DNA of 64,000 nucleotides from Bradyrhizobium sp. LHD-71 (GCF_031157255.1 NZ_JAVIFX010000008.1:186001-250000), one strand, 5' to 3'. Shown: positions 1 to 9,012, counted from the stretch's first letter. Numbers and translations: made by a program. The notes: generated by a model from the sequence alone, not told the origin.

Positions 1-285
1 GCGCAGGTGATCCGCAGCAAGAATGCCGGACCATGCCTGCTGACGTTCGATCTTATGCTTCCCGATGAGGCCACCTTCGCCTATGTCGGTGCACGCATCG
101 CCACGCTGCGACAGAAGGTGGCGTTGGCCTATGGCCGTAGCGAAAACGAGGTCGCGGTGCTGGCCTACGCGCCGGCGCTTGCGGTGAAGATCACGCTGCC
201 GCGCGATATCGTCTCAGGTGATGTCGGCGATCGCGACGTCTATGGCGCGCAGCAGCACGCGCCGCTGCTGGACATGGATCTATGA
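1..285 (+). CDS. DUF4387 family protein (3' part, cut by window edge)
   Basis: The frame is open from base 1 to the stop at 283-285, so the start lies outside the window and 94 residues are visible. The visible part begins AQVIRSKNAGP and ends GDRDVYGAQQHAPLLDMDL, which I recognise as the conserved start and end of DUF4387, a family of about 100 residues. These small proteins usually sit beside AtuA-like proteins (acyclic terpene utilisation, DUF1446). That is the case here: the stop overlaps the next start as ATGA at 282-285, so the two are translationally coupled and probably act as partners. The biochemical role of DUF4387 is not established. Only a few N-terminal residues seem to be missing. 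Confidence 0.85.
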   Translation, partial: AQVIRSKNAGPCLLTFDLMLPDEATFAYVGARIATLRQKVALAYGRSENEVAVLAYAPALAVKITLPRDIVSGDVGDRDVYGAQQHAPLLDMDL

Positions 286-1679
286 CGGCGATCGCGCGAC
301 TTCTCGATGATTTCGCTCGGCGGCGGCGGCCACTGCGCTCGCTTGGCGCCTCGGGCCAGCTCGGCTATGGCATTCCGACACCGGCTTTCGAAGCCGGGCT
401 CGGCCGTGCCCCCGATATGATCGGCGTCGACATGGGCTCGATCGACATCGGCCCGAACTATCTTGGCAGCGGCAAGCTGGCGCCGACCCGCGGTGGAGCG
501 AAGCGCGATCTGCGCAAGGTGCTGAACGCGGCGCGGCGCCTCGATATCCCGCTCATTGTCGGCTCGGCTGGTTCGGCAGGGGCCAGGCCGCATCTCGACC
601 AGACCCTGGCGATAATCCGGGAGATTGCAGCGGAAGACGGCTTGCGTTTCCGCATGGGCGTAGTCGCAGCCGACGTATCGCCAGGCGTGGTCAAGCAAGC
701 ACTGCGGGCCGGGCGTGTTCGACCGATGGATACGATGCCGCCGCTGACCGAGGCGGATGTCGATGCGACCAGCAACCTCGTCGGTCAACTCGGCCTCGAG
801 GCCTTCAGGCGGGCGCTGGAAGCCGATGTCGATGTGGTCGCGCTGGGGCGGGCCTGCGATACCGGCATTTTCGCCAGCATCCCCGCCATGCTCGGCTTTC
901 CGCCGGGCATCGCCATGCACATGGCCAAGATCGTCGAATGCGCCTCGCTCTGCTGCAGCCCCGGCGGTCGCGACACTATCCTCGGCATTCTCGACGATGA
1001 CGGGTTCGAGCTCGAAAGCATGGCGCCGAGCCGCGCGGCGACACCGGCCTCGGTCGCCGCACACAGCCTCTACGAACAGGCCGACCCGTTCGAAATCCGC
1101 GAGCCGGCGGGACGCGTCGACCTGCGCGACGTGACTTATCGAGCGCTCGACTCGCGACGCACCCGCGTCGAAGGCGCGCGCTTCGAACCGGCATCCGGGC
1201 TGACGCTGAAGCTCGAGGGAGCTTCGTTCCTCGGTCATCGCGCGCTGCTGCTCGCAGGGGTCGCAGATCCGCGGTTCATCGCCCGGTACGAAGAGATCTT
1301 CGCGGCGGTCACGACGGTCGTCCGCAATCTGGTGTGCGAGGATTCGCCTGAGGATTACCGCCTCGGCTTCCGCCTTTACGGTGTCGACGGCGTCCGCGCC
1401 TGGGCCGGCGCGCCGGGGCAGATGCCGCGCGAGGCCTTCGTACTGGGCGAGTGCCTCGCGCCGACGCCCGAGCGCGCCGAGGAAGTCATCCGCACGACGA
1501 AGCAGTACCTCCTGCATCACGGCTATGAGGGCAGGCTTTCGACGGCCGGCAACCTCGCCTTCCCCTTCACACCGCCGGAAGTGATGGTCGGCCCGGCCTA
1601 TCGCTTCAATGTCTTCCACTTGATGGAGGTGGACGATATGGCGAGCCTCTTTCCCGTCGAGGTGGAGACGTTCGGCTGA
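282..1679 (+). CDS. AtuA-like (acyclic terpene utilisation, DUF1446) family protein
   Basis: This is a 465-residue protein of the AtuA/DUF1446 family, full length for the group. Recognisable parts are the N-terminal GYGIP segment, the GVDMGSIDIGPNYLGSGK stretch near residue 50, SAGSAGARPHLDQTL near residue 105, and the C-terminal HHGYEGRLSTAGNLAFPF. AtuA of Pseudomonas is required for citronellol/geraniol breakdown, but many homologues occur in other acid-degradation clusters and the reaction is not known. It overlaps the upstream DUF4387 gene by four bases. It converges with the MmgE/PrpD gene at 1713 across only 33 bases. Nearby TcuA-like and PrpD-like genes suggest that the substrate here is a polycarboxylate rather than a terpene; that is inference. 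Confidence 0.8.
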   Translation: MTAIARLLDDFARRRRPLRSLGASGQLGYGIPTPAFEAGLGRAPDMIGVDMGSIDIGPNYLGSGKLAPTRGGAKRDLRKVLNAARRLDIPLIVGSAGSAGARPHLDQTLAIIREIAAEDGLRFRMGVVAADVSPGVVKQALRAGRVRPMDTMPPLTEADVDATSNLVGQLGLEAFRRALEADVDVVALGRACDTGIFASIPAMLGFPPGIAMHMAKIVECASLCCSPGGRDTILGILDDDGFELESMAPSRAATPASVAAHSLYEQADPFEIREPAGRVDLRDVTYRALDSRRTRVEGARFEPASGLTLKLEGASFLGHRALLLAGVADPRFIARYEEIFAAVTTVVRNLVCEDSPEDYRLGFRLYGVDGVRAWAGAPGQMPREAFVLGECLAPTPERAEEVIRTTKQYLLHHGYEGRLSTAGNLAFPFTPPEVMVGPAYRFNVFHLMEVDDMASLFPVEVETFG

Positions 1680-1686
1680 TCCGGAT

Positions 1687-1712
1687 GGCTGTTGGCCGCG
1701 AAAGCGGCAGCC
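1687..1712. terminator. Short hairpin between convergent genes
   Basis: GCCGC-GAAA-GCGGC forms a 5-bp stem with a GAAA tetraloop (1695-1708). Flanking GGCT and AGCC can extend it around a bulge. It fills the gap between two converging genes, where a bidirectional terminator would be expected. There is no strong T tract, so the call is weak. Confidence 0.35.
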
Positions 1713-3119
1713 TTAAATTCGCAAAGCGGCAGTAAGCTCGGCCACCGTGCGATTTTCGATGTCCAGCACGATCTCCTGCACCGCAGCCGCTTTGGTCCCG
1801 TCGACAGCGAGCGAGGCTGAGGCCATGAATTTCGCAGCGACGCTCTCCGTATCCAGCGCCCGCTCGCCGGCGCCGCTATTGACGCGGATGTGCCGGAAGA
1901 GCTCCCGCCCGTCCTTGAGCGTGAGCTTCACGCCGCCGGAGAAGAATTGTGGGAACGCTGATGCACTGTCGATCGAGCATGCCACGCGGGTAGCGAGTTC
2001 TCGGACCTGCGGGTCACGCAGCGCTTCCTCCTGCAACTCGGGCAGGTTGAAGCGGCCCTTGATCAGGCAGGTCGCGACGACGAACTGCGCGCTGAATTTC
2101 GCTTCGTAGTCGGTGGTCGGGCGTTCCTTCGCGGCCGCGGGCTCGGCGACGATCGGCATCGTATCCTTCGGCAGAAAAGCCTCGACTGCGGCGATGTCGC
2201 GCCAGTCGACCGAACGGCTGAGTTCGATCGCGGCATCGGCGCAGCCATGGATGAAATGGCAGACCGGATAGGGCTTAAGCGCCGTATCCGCGAAGTGCCA
2301 GCGCGTGCCGAGGTCGGTCACCATGATGTCGAGATCGGCGTGACCGGCCTTATCCTGCAGATGCGTGTCGAACAGGCCGAACTTGCCTTCATAGGGTCGG
2401 CTCGGCCCGGTGAAATCTGCGCCCGCCAGTCGCGCTGCCGTAATGCCGGCGACGGCTCCCCAGCCGGGATGGAAGCGCTTGGTCCAGGCGCCGTCCTCGA
2501 GGAAGACCTGCACGCCCGAGGCCGTGCTGGCGGCGATGCCCTGCGCCTCGACGATCTGCCGCGTGCTCAGACCGAGCAGCTTGGCGGCGATCACCGCCGA
2601 ACTGAAATGGGCGACGATGCCGGTGGCGTGGAAGCCGACGTGATGGAAGCCGCCTTTGACGGCGGCGCCGACTCGCACCGCGGTCTCCATTCCCGCCATG
2701 TAGGCGGTGAGGAAGCTGGGGCCGTCGACGTTCAGCGCCTCGCCGAGCGATAGGGCGCAGGGCAGACACGCGGCGGTCGGATGAACGATGCTGGTAAGGT
2801 GAGTGTCGTCGAAGTCGAGGCCGTGGATGAGGATGCCGTTGGCAAGAGCGGCGTCGCGAACCGGCAGGCGTTCTTTGCGTCCGATGACGCTGCACGACCC
2901 AGCTTCGCCCGCCAGCGCGCTAATGCCCGCGAGCGCGCGGTCGGCGTAGACGAAGGCGTTCGAGGCGAGGCCGACGCCGAGTGCATCGAGAATGGAGAGC
3001 TTGCCGCGATGCCGCGCCGCTTCTGGGACTGCTTCGAGACGCAAGCCCGCAGCCATGTCTGCCAAGGCGGTGGCCGGCTTCAAGGCGGAATCCCATAGGG
3101 CGATTGGCGCGGCTCTCAT
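1713..3119 (-). CDS. MmgE/PrpD family protein (first copy)
   Basis: The product has 468 residues, normal for MmgE/PrpD, a family that includes 2-methylcitrate dehydratase, cis-aconitate decarboxylase and iminodisuccinate epimerase. The active-site region GLDFDDTHLTSIVHPTAAC contains the conserved acidic pair and the His before Pro-Thr. A FHATGIVAHFSSAVIAAKLLGL helix and a KPYPVCHF segment are also typical. The start is supported by GGGGAGG just upstream of the ATG. The gene is read divergently from the GntR regulator at 3243; a 13-base palindrome lies between them at 3192-3204, so this gene is a likely target. It is clearly diverged from the second MmgE/PrpD at 5648, so the two are not a recent duplication. 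Substrate is unknown; cis-aconitate or a related tricarboxylate would fit the TcuA-like neighbour. Confidence 0.85.
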   Translation of the reverse strand: MRAAPIALWDSALKPATALADMAAGLRLEAVPEAARHRGKLSILDALGVGLASNAFVYADRALAGISALAGEAGSCSVIGRKERLPVRDAALANGILIHGLDFDDTHLTSIVHPTAACLPCALSLGEALNVDGPSFLTAYMAGMETAVRVGAAVKGGFHHVGFHATGIVAHFSSAVIAAKLLGLSTRQIVEAQGIAASTASGVQVFLEDGAWTKRFHPGWGAVAGITAARLAGADFTGPSRPYEGKFGLFDTHLQDKAGHADLDIMVTDLGTRWHFADTALKPYPVCHFIHGCADAAIELSRSVDWRDIAAVEAFLPKDTMPIVAEPAAAKERPTTDYEAKFSAQFVVATCLIKGRFNLPELQEEALRDPQVRELATRVACSIDSASAFPQFFSGGVKLTLKDGRELFRHIRVNSGAGERALDTESVAAKFMASASLAVDGTKAAAVQEIVLDIENRTVAELTAALRI

Positions 3120-3191
3120 GATACCTCCCCGAGTCAGTGCCGCGCCTCTGGGCGGCTTCTCAGATCGATTAGGGAGCGCTATTGTAGGACT

Positions 3192-3204
3192 GTCAACAGT
3201 TGAC
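3192..3204. promoter_or_regulatory. Palindromic operator candidate for the GntR regulator
   Basis: GTCAAC-A-GTTGAC is a perfect 6-bp inverted repeat around a single central base. It lies in the divergent intergenic region, 38 bases before the GntR start and 72 bases before the MmgE/PrpD start. FCD-type GntR proteins bind short palindromes of this size in their own promoters. A second inverted repeat, CCCGT-N5-ACGGG, follows at 3208-3222. Binding is inferred from position and symmetry. Confidence 0.5.
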
Positions 3205-3242
3205 GTGCCCGTTTAGGACGGGTTCTTCGGTATGCTAGATGC

Positions 3243-3959
3243 ATGGGCACAATGAGCGAGCTTCTCAACAGTCGCGTCAAAGCCAAATCGCTGGTCGACA
3301 CCGTCACCGAACGTCTGGAGGCCGCGATTATCAGCGGCGAGCTGGCGCCCGGAAGCCGGCTCAGCGAGCAGAGGCTGGCGATATCCTTCGGCGTGAGCCG
3401 GGGCCCGTTGCGAGAGGCGATAAGACGCCTGGAAGGCCGGCAGCTCCTGCAGCGCACGGCCAATATCGGCGTGCATGTGACGAAGCTATCCTGGCGCGAC
3501 TTGACCGACCTGATGCTCGTTCGCGAAGCCCTGGAAGGGATGGCCTGTCGGCTCGCGGCCGAAATGATGAATCCGGCGGAGCTGGCCGAACTTGATCAGT
3601 TGCTCGCCGAGCACGGGCAGTTGCAGGACGTTCAGACCGGCACTGGCTATTACCAGCAGACGCGCGACTTCGACTTTCATTTCAAGATCGTCACGGCCAG
3701 CCGCAATGAGCGGTTGATCCAGATGCTATGCGCCGACATGTATGACCTTCTCCGCATCTACCGATACAGGTCGAGCACATTCGGCGGACGCGCCAAGGCC
3801 GCTTATGAGGAGCACAGGATGATCCTCGAGGCCTTGCGCAGCCGGGATCCTGATCTCTCCGAAACCGCAATGCGCGCTCATATCCGAAACTCGCGACTTC
3901 ACATTGTGAAGCGGCTGGAGGAGCTGGAGGCGTCCGGCAACTCGCAACCCGCGCTTTGA
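3243..3959 (+). CDS. GntR family transcriptional regulator, FCD subfamily
   Basis: The 238-residue protein has an N-terminal winged helix (about residues 15-80, with GVSRGPLREAIRRLEGRQLL as the recognition region). It also has a C-terminal FCD ligand-binding domain. Candidate metal/ligand residues are visible in DFDFHFKIV, EEHRMILEAL and MRAHIRNSR, as in FadR-like sensors of organic acids. It sits between the divergent MmgE/PrpD gene and the TcuA-like gene, so it probably controls both in response to a carboxylic acid. A second possible ATG lies three codons in, at 3252. The palindrome at 3192-3204 suggests autoregulation. Confidence 0.88.
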   Translation: MGTMSELLNSRVKAKSLVDTVTERLEAAIISGELAPGSRLSEQRLAISFGVSRGPLREAIRRLEGRQLLQRTANIGVHVTKLSWRDLTDLMLVREALEGMACRLAAEMMNPAELAELDQLLAEHGQLQDVQTGTGYYQQTRDFDFHFKIVTASRNERLIQMLCADMYDLLRIYRYRSSTFGGRAKAAYEEHRMILEALRSRDPDLSETAMRAHIRNSRLHIVKRLEELEASGNSQPAL

Positions 3960-4062
3960 GATGCTGGCGCCGTGAAGCTTGAGCCGCGGCGGATTTCGAG
4001 GCGACCATTCCTGCAGCGACATCGTGAGACGCCGCCGAGCGGCGATCTGCTCTGCATTTTTA

Positions 4063-4070
4063 TGTATACA
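4063..4070. promoter_or_regulatory. TGTATACA palindrome upstream of the TcuA-like gene
   Basis: TGTATACA is a perfect palindrome in an AT-rich patch of otherwise GC-rich DNA, 86 bases before the probable start at 4156. Sites of the TTGTATACAA type are typical of FCD-class GntR regulators. It differs from the palindrome at 3192-3204, so one regulator may not bind both. The short length makes chance occurrence possible. Confidence 0.35.
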
Positions 4071-4155
4071 AACGTACTCAGCAGAATGCATACTCCCGAA
4101 CAAGCTCCTGCCAGTCAGACGGGGGCGCTGGCCTGCGGGCGTTAGGGAGCTGAAG

Positions 4156-5640
4156 ATGCAGGAAGATTTCGACGTGATCGTCGTCGGTGCGGGAAACGCC
4201 GCCTTGGCCGCGTCCGTGTCGGCCATGGAAAATGGCGCCAAACGTGTTGTCGTCCTCGAGAAAGCTCCTCGCAAAATGCGCGGCGGCAATACGCACTGGA
4301 GCGGCGGCGTGCTGCGCTTCGCCTTCGACGATCCGCGTGAGATCGGTCCGCTCGTGCCCGATGCCGAGGACCAGTTCGAAAATTTTTATGAGGGCATCCA
4401 GCCCTATACGCGCGCCGACTATCACGGCGACCTGATGCGCGTCACCAACGGCCGCACCGATCCGGTGTTGTCGCGCGTGCTGGTCGACAATTCGAAGGAC
4501 ACGGTCTTCTGGATGAACCAGACCGGCCGCGTCAAGATGGAGCCGGCCGTCACGCTCTCTGCCGTGCGCAAAGGCAACATGATGGTCTGGGCGCGTGGGC
4601 TCGTGATCCGCGCGGCGCATGAGGGCGTCGGCCTGTCAGGCAGCTGGTTTCGGACCGCCGAAAGCCTGGGCATCGACATCCGCTACGGCAGTGCGGCCAT
4701 CGAGCTCCTGACCGACTCCACCGGCCGGATCTGCGGCGTCAAGGTGCGCGACGATGATGGCATCAAGACCTACTGCGCCAAATCGGTGGTGTTGGGCTGC
4801 GGCGGCTTTGAAGCCAATGTCCAGATGCGTACGCAGCATATCGGGCCGCTCGTCGGTGCCGCGAAGGTGCGCGGTACGCCGCACAACCAGGGCGACGGCC
4901 TGCGTATGGCGATGGCGATCGGCGCCATGCCTTGGGGCCAGTGGAGCGGCTGCCACGCCACGCCGATCAGCGCGGACTGGGGCGATTTCGCGCCGCGCGA
5001 GATGACCGACCGCAGCAACCGGCTGAGCTACGTGCACAGCGTGATGTTGAACCGCAAGGGCCTTCGCTTCGTCGACGAGGGCGAGGATGGTGCGCTCTTC
5101 ACGTATGCGAAGTTCGGCCGCGCGATCCTGGCCGAGCCTGGCGCGAAGGCCTGGCAGATCTTCGACCAGAAAGTCATCCACCTGCTCGAGCCGCGCTACC
5201 AGACAAGCTCACCGATCACGTCCGACACGTTGGAAGGTCTGATCGACCAGCTCGACATCGAGGACAAGGCGCAGGCGCTTCGCACGCTCACCGAGTACAA
5301 CACTGCCGCGAACGAAGCCGACGAGCGCTACGATCCGACGAAGAAGGACGGCGTCGCCACCCGGGGTCTCGCATTGCCCAAGAGCAACTGGGCGGTGAAG
5401 CTCGATAAGCCGCCCTATGTCGCCTATAGCGCGACGGGCGGCATCACGTTCACCTTCGGTGGTCTCAAGGTGAACGAGAACGCGCAGGTCGTCGGCACCG
5501 ACTGGCGCCCGATCAAGGGCCTGTTCTGCTGCGGCGAGATGGTTGGCGGCCTCTTCTATGACAACTACCCGGCCGGGACCGGTCTGGTCTCCGGCGCCAC
5601 CTTCGGGCGTATCGCCGGTCGCAGCGCCGCAACGATGTGA
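4156..5640 (+). CDS. FAD-dependent tricarballylate dehydrogenase-like protein (TcuA family)
   Basis: This flavoprotein belongs to the TcuA/fumarate reductase flavoprotein family. TcuA oxidises tricarballylate to cis-aconitate. The N-terminus has the dinucleotide fold FDVIVVGAGNAALAAS, followed by EKAPRKMRGGNTHWSGG, typical for TcuA. A C-terminal FAD contact region includes GGLKVNENAQVV and YDNYPAGTGLVSGATFGRIA. The frame is open from 3979, but the extra 59 residues have no family similarity. The ATG at 4156 follows TTAGGGAG and directly begins the FAD fold, giving 494 residues. The stop is eight bases before the next start, so it is co-transcribed with the second MmgE/PrpD gene. TcuB and TcuC are not present, so the electron acceptor and transporter are unknown. 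Confidence 0.8.
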   Translation: MQEDFDVIVVGAGNAALAASVSAMENGAKRVVVLEKAPRKMRGGNTHWSGGVLRFAFDDPREIGPLVPDAEDQFENFYEGIQPYTRADYHGDLMRVTNGRTDPVLSRVLVDNSKDTVFWMNQTGRVKMEPAVTLSAVRKGNMMVWARGLVIRAAHEGVGLSGSWFRTAESLGIDIRYGSAAIELLTDSTGRICGVKVRDDDGIKTYCAKSVVLGCGGFEANVQMRTQHIGPLVGAAKVRGTPHNQGDGLRMAMAIGAMPWGQWSGCHATPISADWGDFAPREMTDRSNRLSYVHSVMLNRKGLRFVDEGEDGALFTYAKFGRAILAEPGAKAWQIFDQKVIHLLEPRYQTSSPITSDTLEGLIDQLDIEDKAQALRTLTEYNTAANEADERYDPTKKDGVATRGLALPKSNWAVKLDKPPYVAYSATGGITFTFGGLKVNENAQVVGTDWRPIKGLFCCGEMVGGLFYDNYPAGTGLVSGATFGRIAGRSAATM

Positions 5641-5647
5641 GGATGCC

Positions 5648-7120
5648 ATGAGCGCAGCCGCAGCCAAGCCGGAAGCCATCGTAACCCGCCTCGGCGGGCT
5701 GATCGCAAGCTTCACGACCGAGCAGGTGACGCCCAAGGCGCTGGAGCAGGCGCGCACCTGCATCCTCGATACGATCGGCGTTACGCTCGCCGGTGCCGGG
5801 GAGCCGTGCACGCGCATCCTCAAGGAGACGCCGGGCGTCGCCGACGCTCCGGGCAAGGCGTTGATTATGGGCACGGCCCGGCGCACCAGTGCGCTAGATG
5901 CGACATTGGTGAACGGCACTGCGGCGCACGCGCTCGACTTCGACGATTTCAGCGGCGAACTGGGTGGGCACCAGTCGGTGCCGCTCGTGCCGCTGCTCTT
6001 CGCGCTGGCCGACGAGCGTGGAGCGACAGGGAGGGCGCTGATCACGGCCTATGTCGTCGGCGTCGAGACCGAAATCCGGATCGCGCGGGCAGTCAACTTC
6101 CATCATTACGACAAGGGCTGGCATCCGACGGCGACGCTCGGCATTTTCGGAGCCGTCGCGGCCGCCGCGCATCTGATGAAGCTCGATCCGCAACGCACGG
6201 CGATGGCGCTATCGATCGCGGCTTCGCTGGCGAGCGGGCTGAAGGCAAATTTTGGTACCATGACCAAGCCGCTGCATATCGGCCAGTGCGGCCGCAATGG
6301 CCTGCTGGCGGCGCTCCTGGCCGAGCGCGGCTTCGATGCCTCGCTCAATGCGATGGAGCACAGGCAGGGCTTCCTCGACGTCTTCAACGGTAAAGGCACC
6401 TACGATGTCGAGAAGATCTTCGAGAACTGGGCCGAGCCGCTTGAAATCGCCGCCGCCTCGATTGGTCTCAAGCAATATCCCTGCTGTGGCAGCACACATT
6501 CAGCAATCTTCATGATGCAGGAGTTGCGGCGTGAGCATGGACTGCGCCCGGACGATGTCGCACACATCACGCTGCTGCCGCACGGCAGGCGTCTGAGGCA
6601 TACCGACACGCCGCAGCCACAGAGTTCGCTCGAGGCCAAGTTCAGCGTGCAATATGTCTGCGCACGCGCGTTGAAGGATGGGGCAGTCCGGCTGAAGGAT
6701 TTCGAGGGAGAGGCACATTTCGATCCGGTGATCACGCGCTTGCTGAAAATCACCGAAGCGAAGCCGCATCCCGAGATGCGCGATGATGCCGAGCAACAAT
6801 GGGGCTCGGAAGTCATCGTCGAACTGAAGGATGGTCGCACCGTCCGGCGCCGCATCGAGAATCTGACGGGGCGGGGCGGGGAGTATCCGATGTCCTCACA
6901 GGAACTCTGGGACAAGTTCTCGGATTGTGCCGGACGTGTGCTTCCGCGCGAGCAGGTCGCTCCGCTCTTCGAGTGCCTGGAGACGCTGGAAGAGGCAAGT
7001 GATGTGGCGCAGGTGACGAAATTGCTCGAGGTCAATCCGCTTCACACCCGGGCGCCGAGCCGGATCGTGCTCGCACCGGTCGGGACTGAGCAGGCGCCAG
7101 ATACGACCTGGGTCCCTTAG
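5648..7120 (+). CDS. MmgE/PrpD family protein (second copy)
   Basis: The product has 490 residues from the ATG at 5648. An open extension back to 5543 lies inside the TcuA-like gene and is unlikely to be used. Family marks are HALDFDDFSGELGGHQSVP, the HHYDKGWHPTATLGIFGAVAAAA helix and KQYPCCGSTHSAI. It differs markedly from the copy at 1713 in the active-site loop, which suggests a different substrate or step. Position directly after the TcuA-like dehydrogenase suggests it acts on the unsaturated tricarboxylate product, by hydration, dehydration or decarboxylation. That is inference. It may be co-transcribed with the gamma-glutamyltransferase-family gene 170 bases downstream. Confidence 0.85.
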   Translation: MSAAAAKPEAIVTRLGGLIASFTTEQVTPKALEQARTCILDTIGVTLAGAGEPCTRILKETPGVADAPGKALIMGTARRTSALDATLVNGTAAHALDFDDFSGELGGHQSVPLVPLLFALADERGATGRALITAYVVGVETEIRIARAVNFHHYDKGWHPTATLGIFGAVAAAAHLMKLDPQRTAMALSIAASLASGLKANFGTMTKPLHIGQCGRNGLLAALLAERGFDASLNAMEHRQGFLDVFNGKGTYDVEKIFENWAEPLEIAAASIGLKQYPCCGSTHSAIFMMQELRREHGLRPDDVAHITLLPHGRRLRHTDTPQPQSSLEAKFSVQYVCARALKDGAVRLKDFEGEAHFDPVITRLLKITEAKPHPEMRDDAEQQWGSEVIVELKDGRTVRRRIENLTGRGGEYPMSSQELWDKFSDCAGRVLPREQVAPLFECLETLEEASDVAQVTKLLEVNPLHTRAPSRIVLAPVGTEQAPDTTWVP

Positions 7121-7290
7121 ACCGGCCTCCGGGCGACTAACTTGAAGCGTCGAATCGAACTTTCATTTGCGCGATAATGTGGTCGCGCGGTCGCGCTCGA
7201 TTCGTGATTAGGGCTTGCCAATGTCGGATCCTGGCGCAAGATCCGTCGAGGCCTGCCAAAACAGAACTCTCGCCGAAGGAGCGTTGCAAC

Positions 7291-9012
7291 ATGGCCCACC
7301 GCCCGACGATCATGGGAACGCGCCACATGGTGGCCGCCTGCCATTACCTTGCCTCCGAAGCCGGCTTCAAAATTCTGGAGGCGGGCGGCAACGCGATAGA
7401 CGCCGGAGTTGCGACCGGCATTGCGCTCAGCGTCGTGCAGCCGGAATACGTGAACTTCGCGGGCGTGGCGCCAATCATCATTTATTCCGCTGCCGAGGAT
7501 CGCGTCTTCACGATCTCGGGTCTGGGGCCGTGGCCGAAGGCGATCCCTCAGGACCTCTTCAAGAAGCACTATGCCGGTGCCATTCCGCAGGGGATTCTCC
7601 GCACTGTGGTGCCAGCTGCGCCTGATGCCTGGATCGCTGCGCTCGAGCGCTTCGGCACGATGAGCTTCGGAGAGGTCGCGCAGTCCGCGATCGACTACGC
7701 CCGCGAGGGATTTCCGGTCTACCCGCTCATGTCGGAAGTCATCACCGACCACGAGGCAGAGTATCGGATGTTTCCATCCAACGTCGCGCTTTATCTGCCG
7801 AAGGGGCGCCCGCCGATGTCCGGCGAGATTTTCGTGCAGAAGGAGCTTGCGGCGACCATTCAATATATGGCCGACCAGGAGCGTGCCGCGCGCGCCCGCG
7901 GGCGCAACGCCGGCCTCGACGCCGCTCGCGAGGCGTTCTATCGCGGCGATATCGCGCAGGCGATCGTCAAATTCCAGAAGGAGAACGGCGGCTTTCTCTC
8001 GGCCGAGGATCTGGCGGACTACCGGTCAGGTTTCGAAGAGCCTGTCGAGACCACGTTCGGCGATATCCGTCTTTATGCCTGCGGTCCCTGGTGCCAGGGG
8101 CCGTCGTTGCTGCAGGCTCTCAACCTGCTCGATGCCGCCGAACTGCGTGCGCTTGGCCACAATTCGCCTGGTTACCTGCACCGCATCACCGAGGCGGTGA
8201 AGCTGGCCTTCGCGGATCGCGAAGCCTATTACGGCGATCCGCGTGTGGTCGATGTGCCGATCGAAGCGCTGTTGTCGCCTGCGTACGCCGAGCGGCGACG
8301 CAACATGATCCGGCCTGACCGTGCGTGGCCCGAGATTCCGCCGGCCGGAGATCCGCGCAAGCTGGCAGCTGAACGCGCGCAAAGCGGCGCCGCGCTCATC
8401 CCCGAACGCGCCTTTTCCGCGCCCGAGCTTGACACGTCGCATGTCTCGGTCGTCGATCGGCATGGCAACGTGTTTGCGGCGACGCCGAGCGATGGCTCGT
8501 ACAACGCACCGGTCGTGCCGGAGCTGGGCATTATCCCTTCACCGCGGGGCAGCCAAAGCTGGACGGATCCGGATCATCCGTCGAGCGTGGCGCCCGGCAA
8601 GCGTCCACGGCTGACGCCCAATCCCGCGATTGCGATCAAACCGGGGAAGATGAAGATGCCGTTCGGTACGCCCGGCGGCGACGTGCAAACGCAGGCGATG
8701 CTTCAGGCATTCCTCAACATCCACGTGTTCGGGATGGAGGTGCAGGACGCCGTCGAAGCGCCGCGCGCCGCTTCGTACAGCTATCCCGGCTCCTTTGAGC
8801 CGCACGAGTACCACCCCGGGCTGCTCAAGCTGGAAGGCCGGATCGACCGCTCCACCGGAGCGGCGCTCGCGAGCCTCGGTCACAGGATTGAATGGTGGGC
8901 CGACTGGACCTGGCTGGCCGGTGCCGTCTGCACCGTCGTCGCCGACCTCGAAAACGGCGTCCTCAAGGGGGGAGCTGATCCACGCCGGCCGTCCTATGCG
9001 CTCGGCCTATAG
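7291..9012 (+). CDS. Gamma-glutamyltransferase family protein (first copy)
   Basis: The enzyme is an Ntn hydrolase of the gamma-glutamyltransferase family, 573 residues from the ATG at 7291. That start has AAGGAG ten bases upstream; the open extension to 7177 is not supported. The autocleavage/nucleophile site is visible as DTSHVSVVDRHGNV, with Thr in the expected place. An oxyanion-type motif, GTPGGDVQTQAMLQAF, lies in the small-subunit part. No classical Sec signal peptide is seen, so it may be cytoplasmic, unlike E. coli Ggt. Such homologues include acylases and hydrolases of gamma-glutamyl or amide compounds. It follows the TcuA/PrpD genes in the same direction. A second, diverged copy is at 22183. 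Confidence 0.85.
   Translation: MAHRPTIMGTRHMVAACHYLASEAGFKILEAGGNAIDAGVATGIALSVVQPEYVNFAGVAPIIIYSAAEDRVFTISGLGPWPKAIPQDLFKKHYAGAIPQGILRTVVPAAPDAWIAALERFGTMSFGEVAQSAIDYAREGFPVYPLMSEVITDHEAEYRMFPSNVALYLPKGRPPMSGEIFVQKELAATIQYMADQERAARARGRNAGLDAAREAFYRGDIAQAIVKFQKENGGFLSAEDLADYRSGFEEPVETTFGDIRLYACGPWCQGPSLLQALNLLDAAELRALGHNSPGYLHRITEAVKLAFADREAYYGDPRVVDVPIEALLSPAYAERRRNMIRPDRAWPEIPPAGDPRKLAAERAQSGAALIPERAFSAPELDTSHVSVVDRHGNVFAATPSDGSYNAPVVPELGIIPSPRGSQSWTDPDHPSSVAPGKRPRLTPNPAIAIKPGKMKMPFGTPGGDVQTQAMLQAFLNIHVFGMEVQDAVEAPRAASYSYPGSFEPHEYHPGLLKLEGRIDRSTGAALASLGHRIEWWADWTWLAGAVCTVVADLENGVLKGGADPRRPSYALGL

Noticed and set aside
240-1619. Long open frame on the minus strand opposite the AtuA-like gene (459 codons)
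   Set aside because: It mirrors a gene with clear family similarity, and its translation is Arg/Ala-rich and without motifs; a by-product of GC-rich codon use.
4030-4044. CGCCGC-CGA-GCGGCG hairpin downstream of the GntR gene
   Set aside because: Short stem, three-base loop and no adjacent T tract; in GC-rich DNA such hairpins are common.
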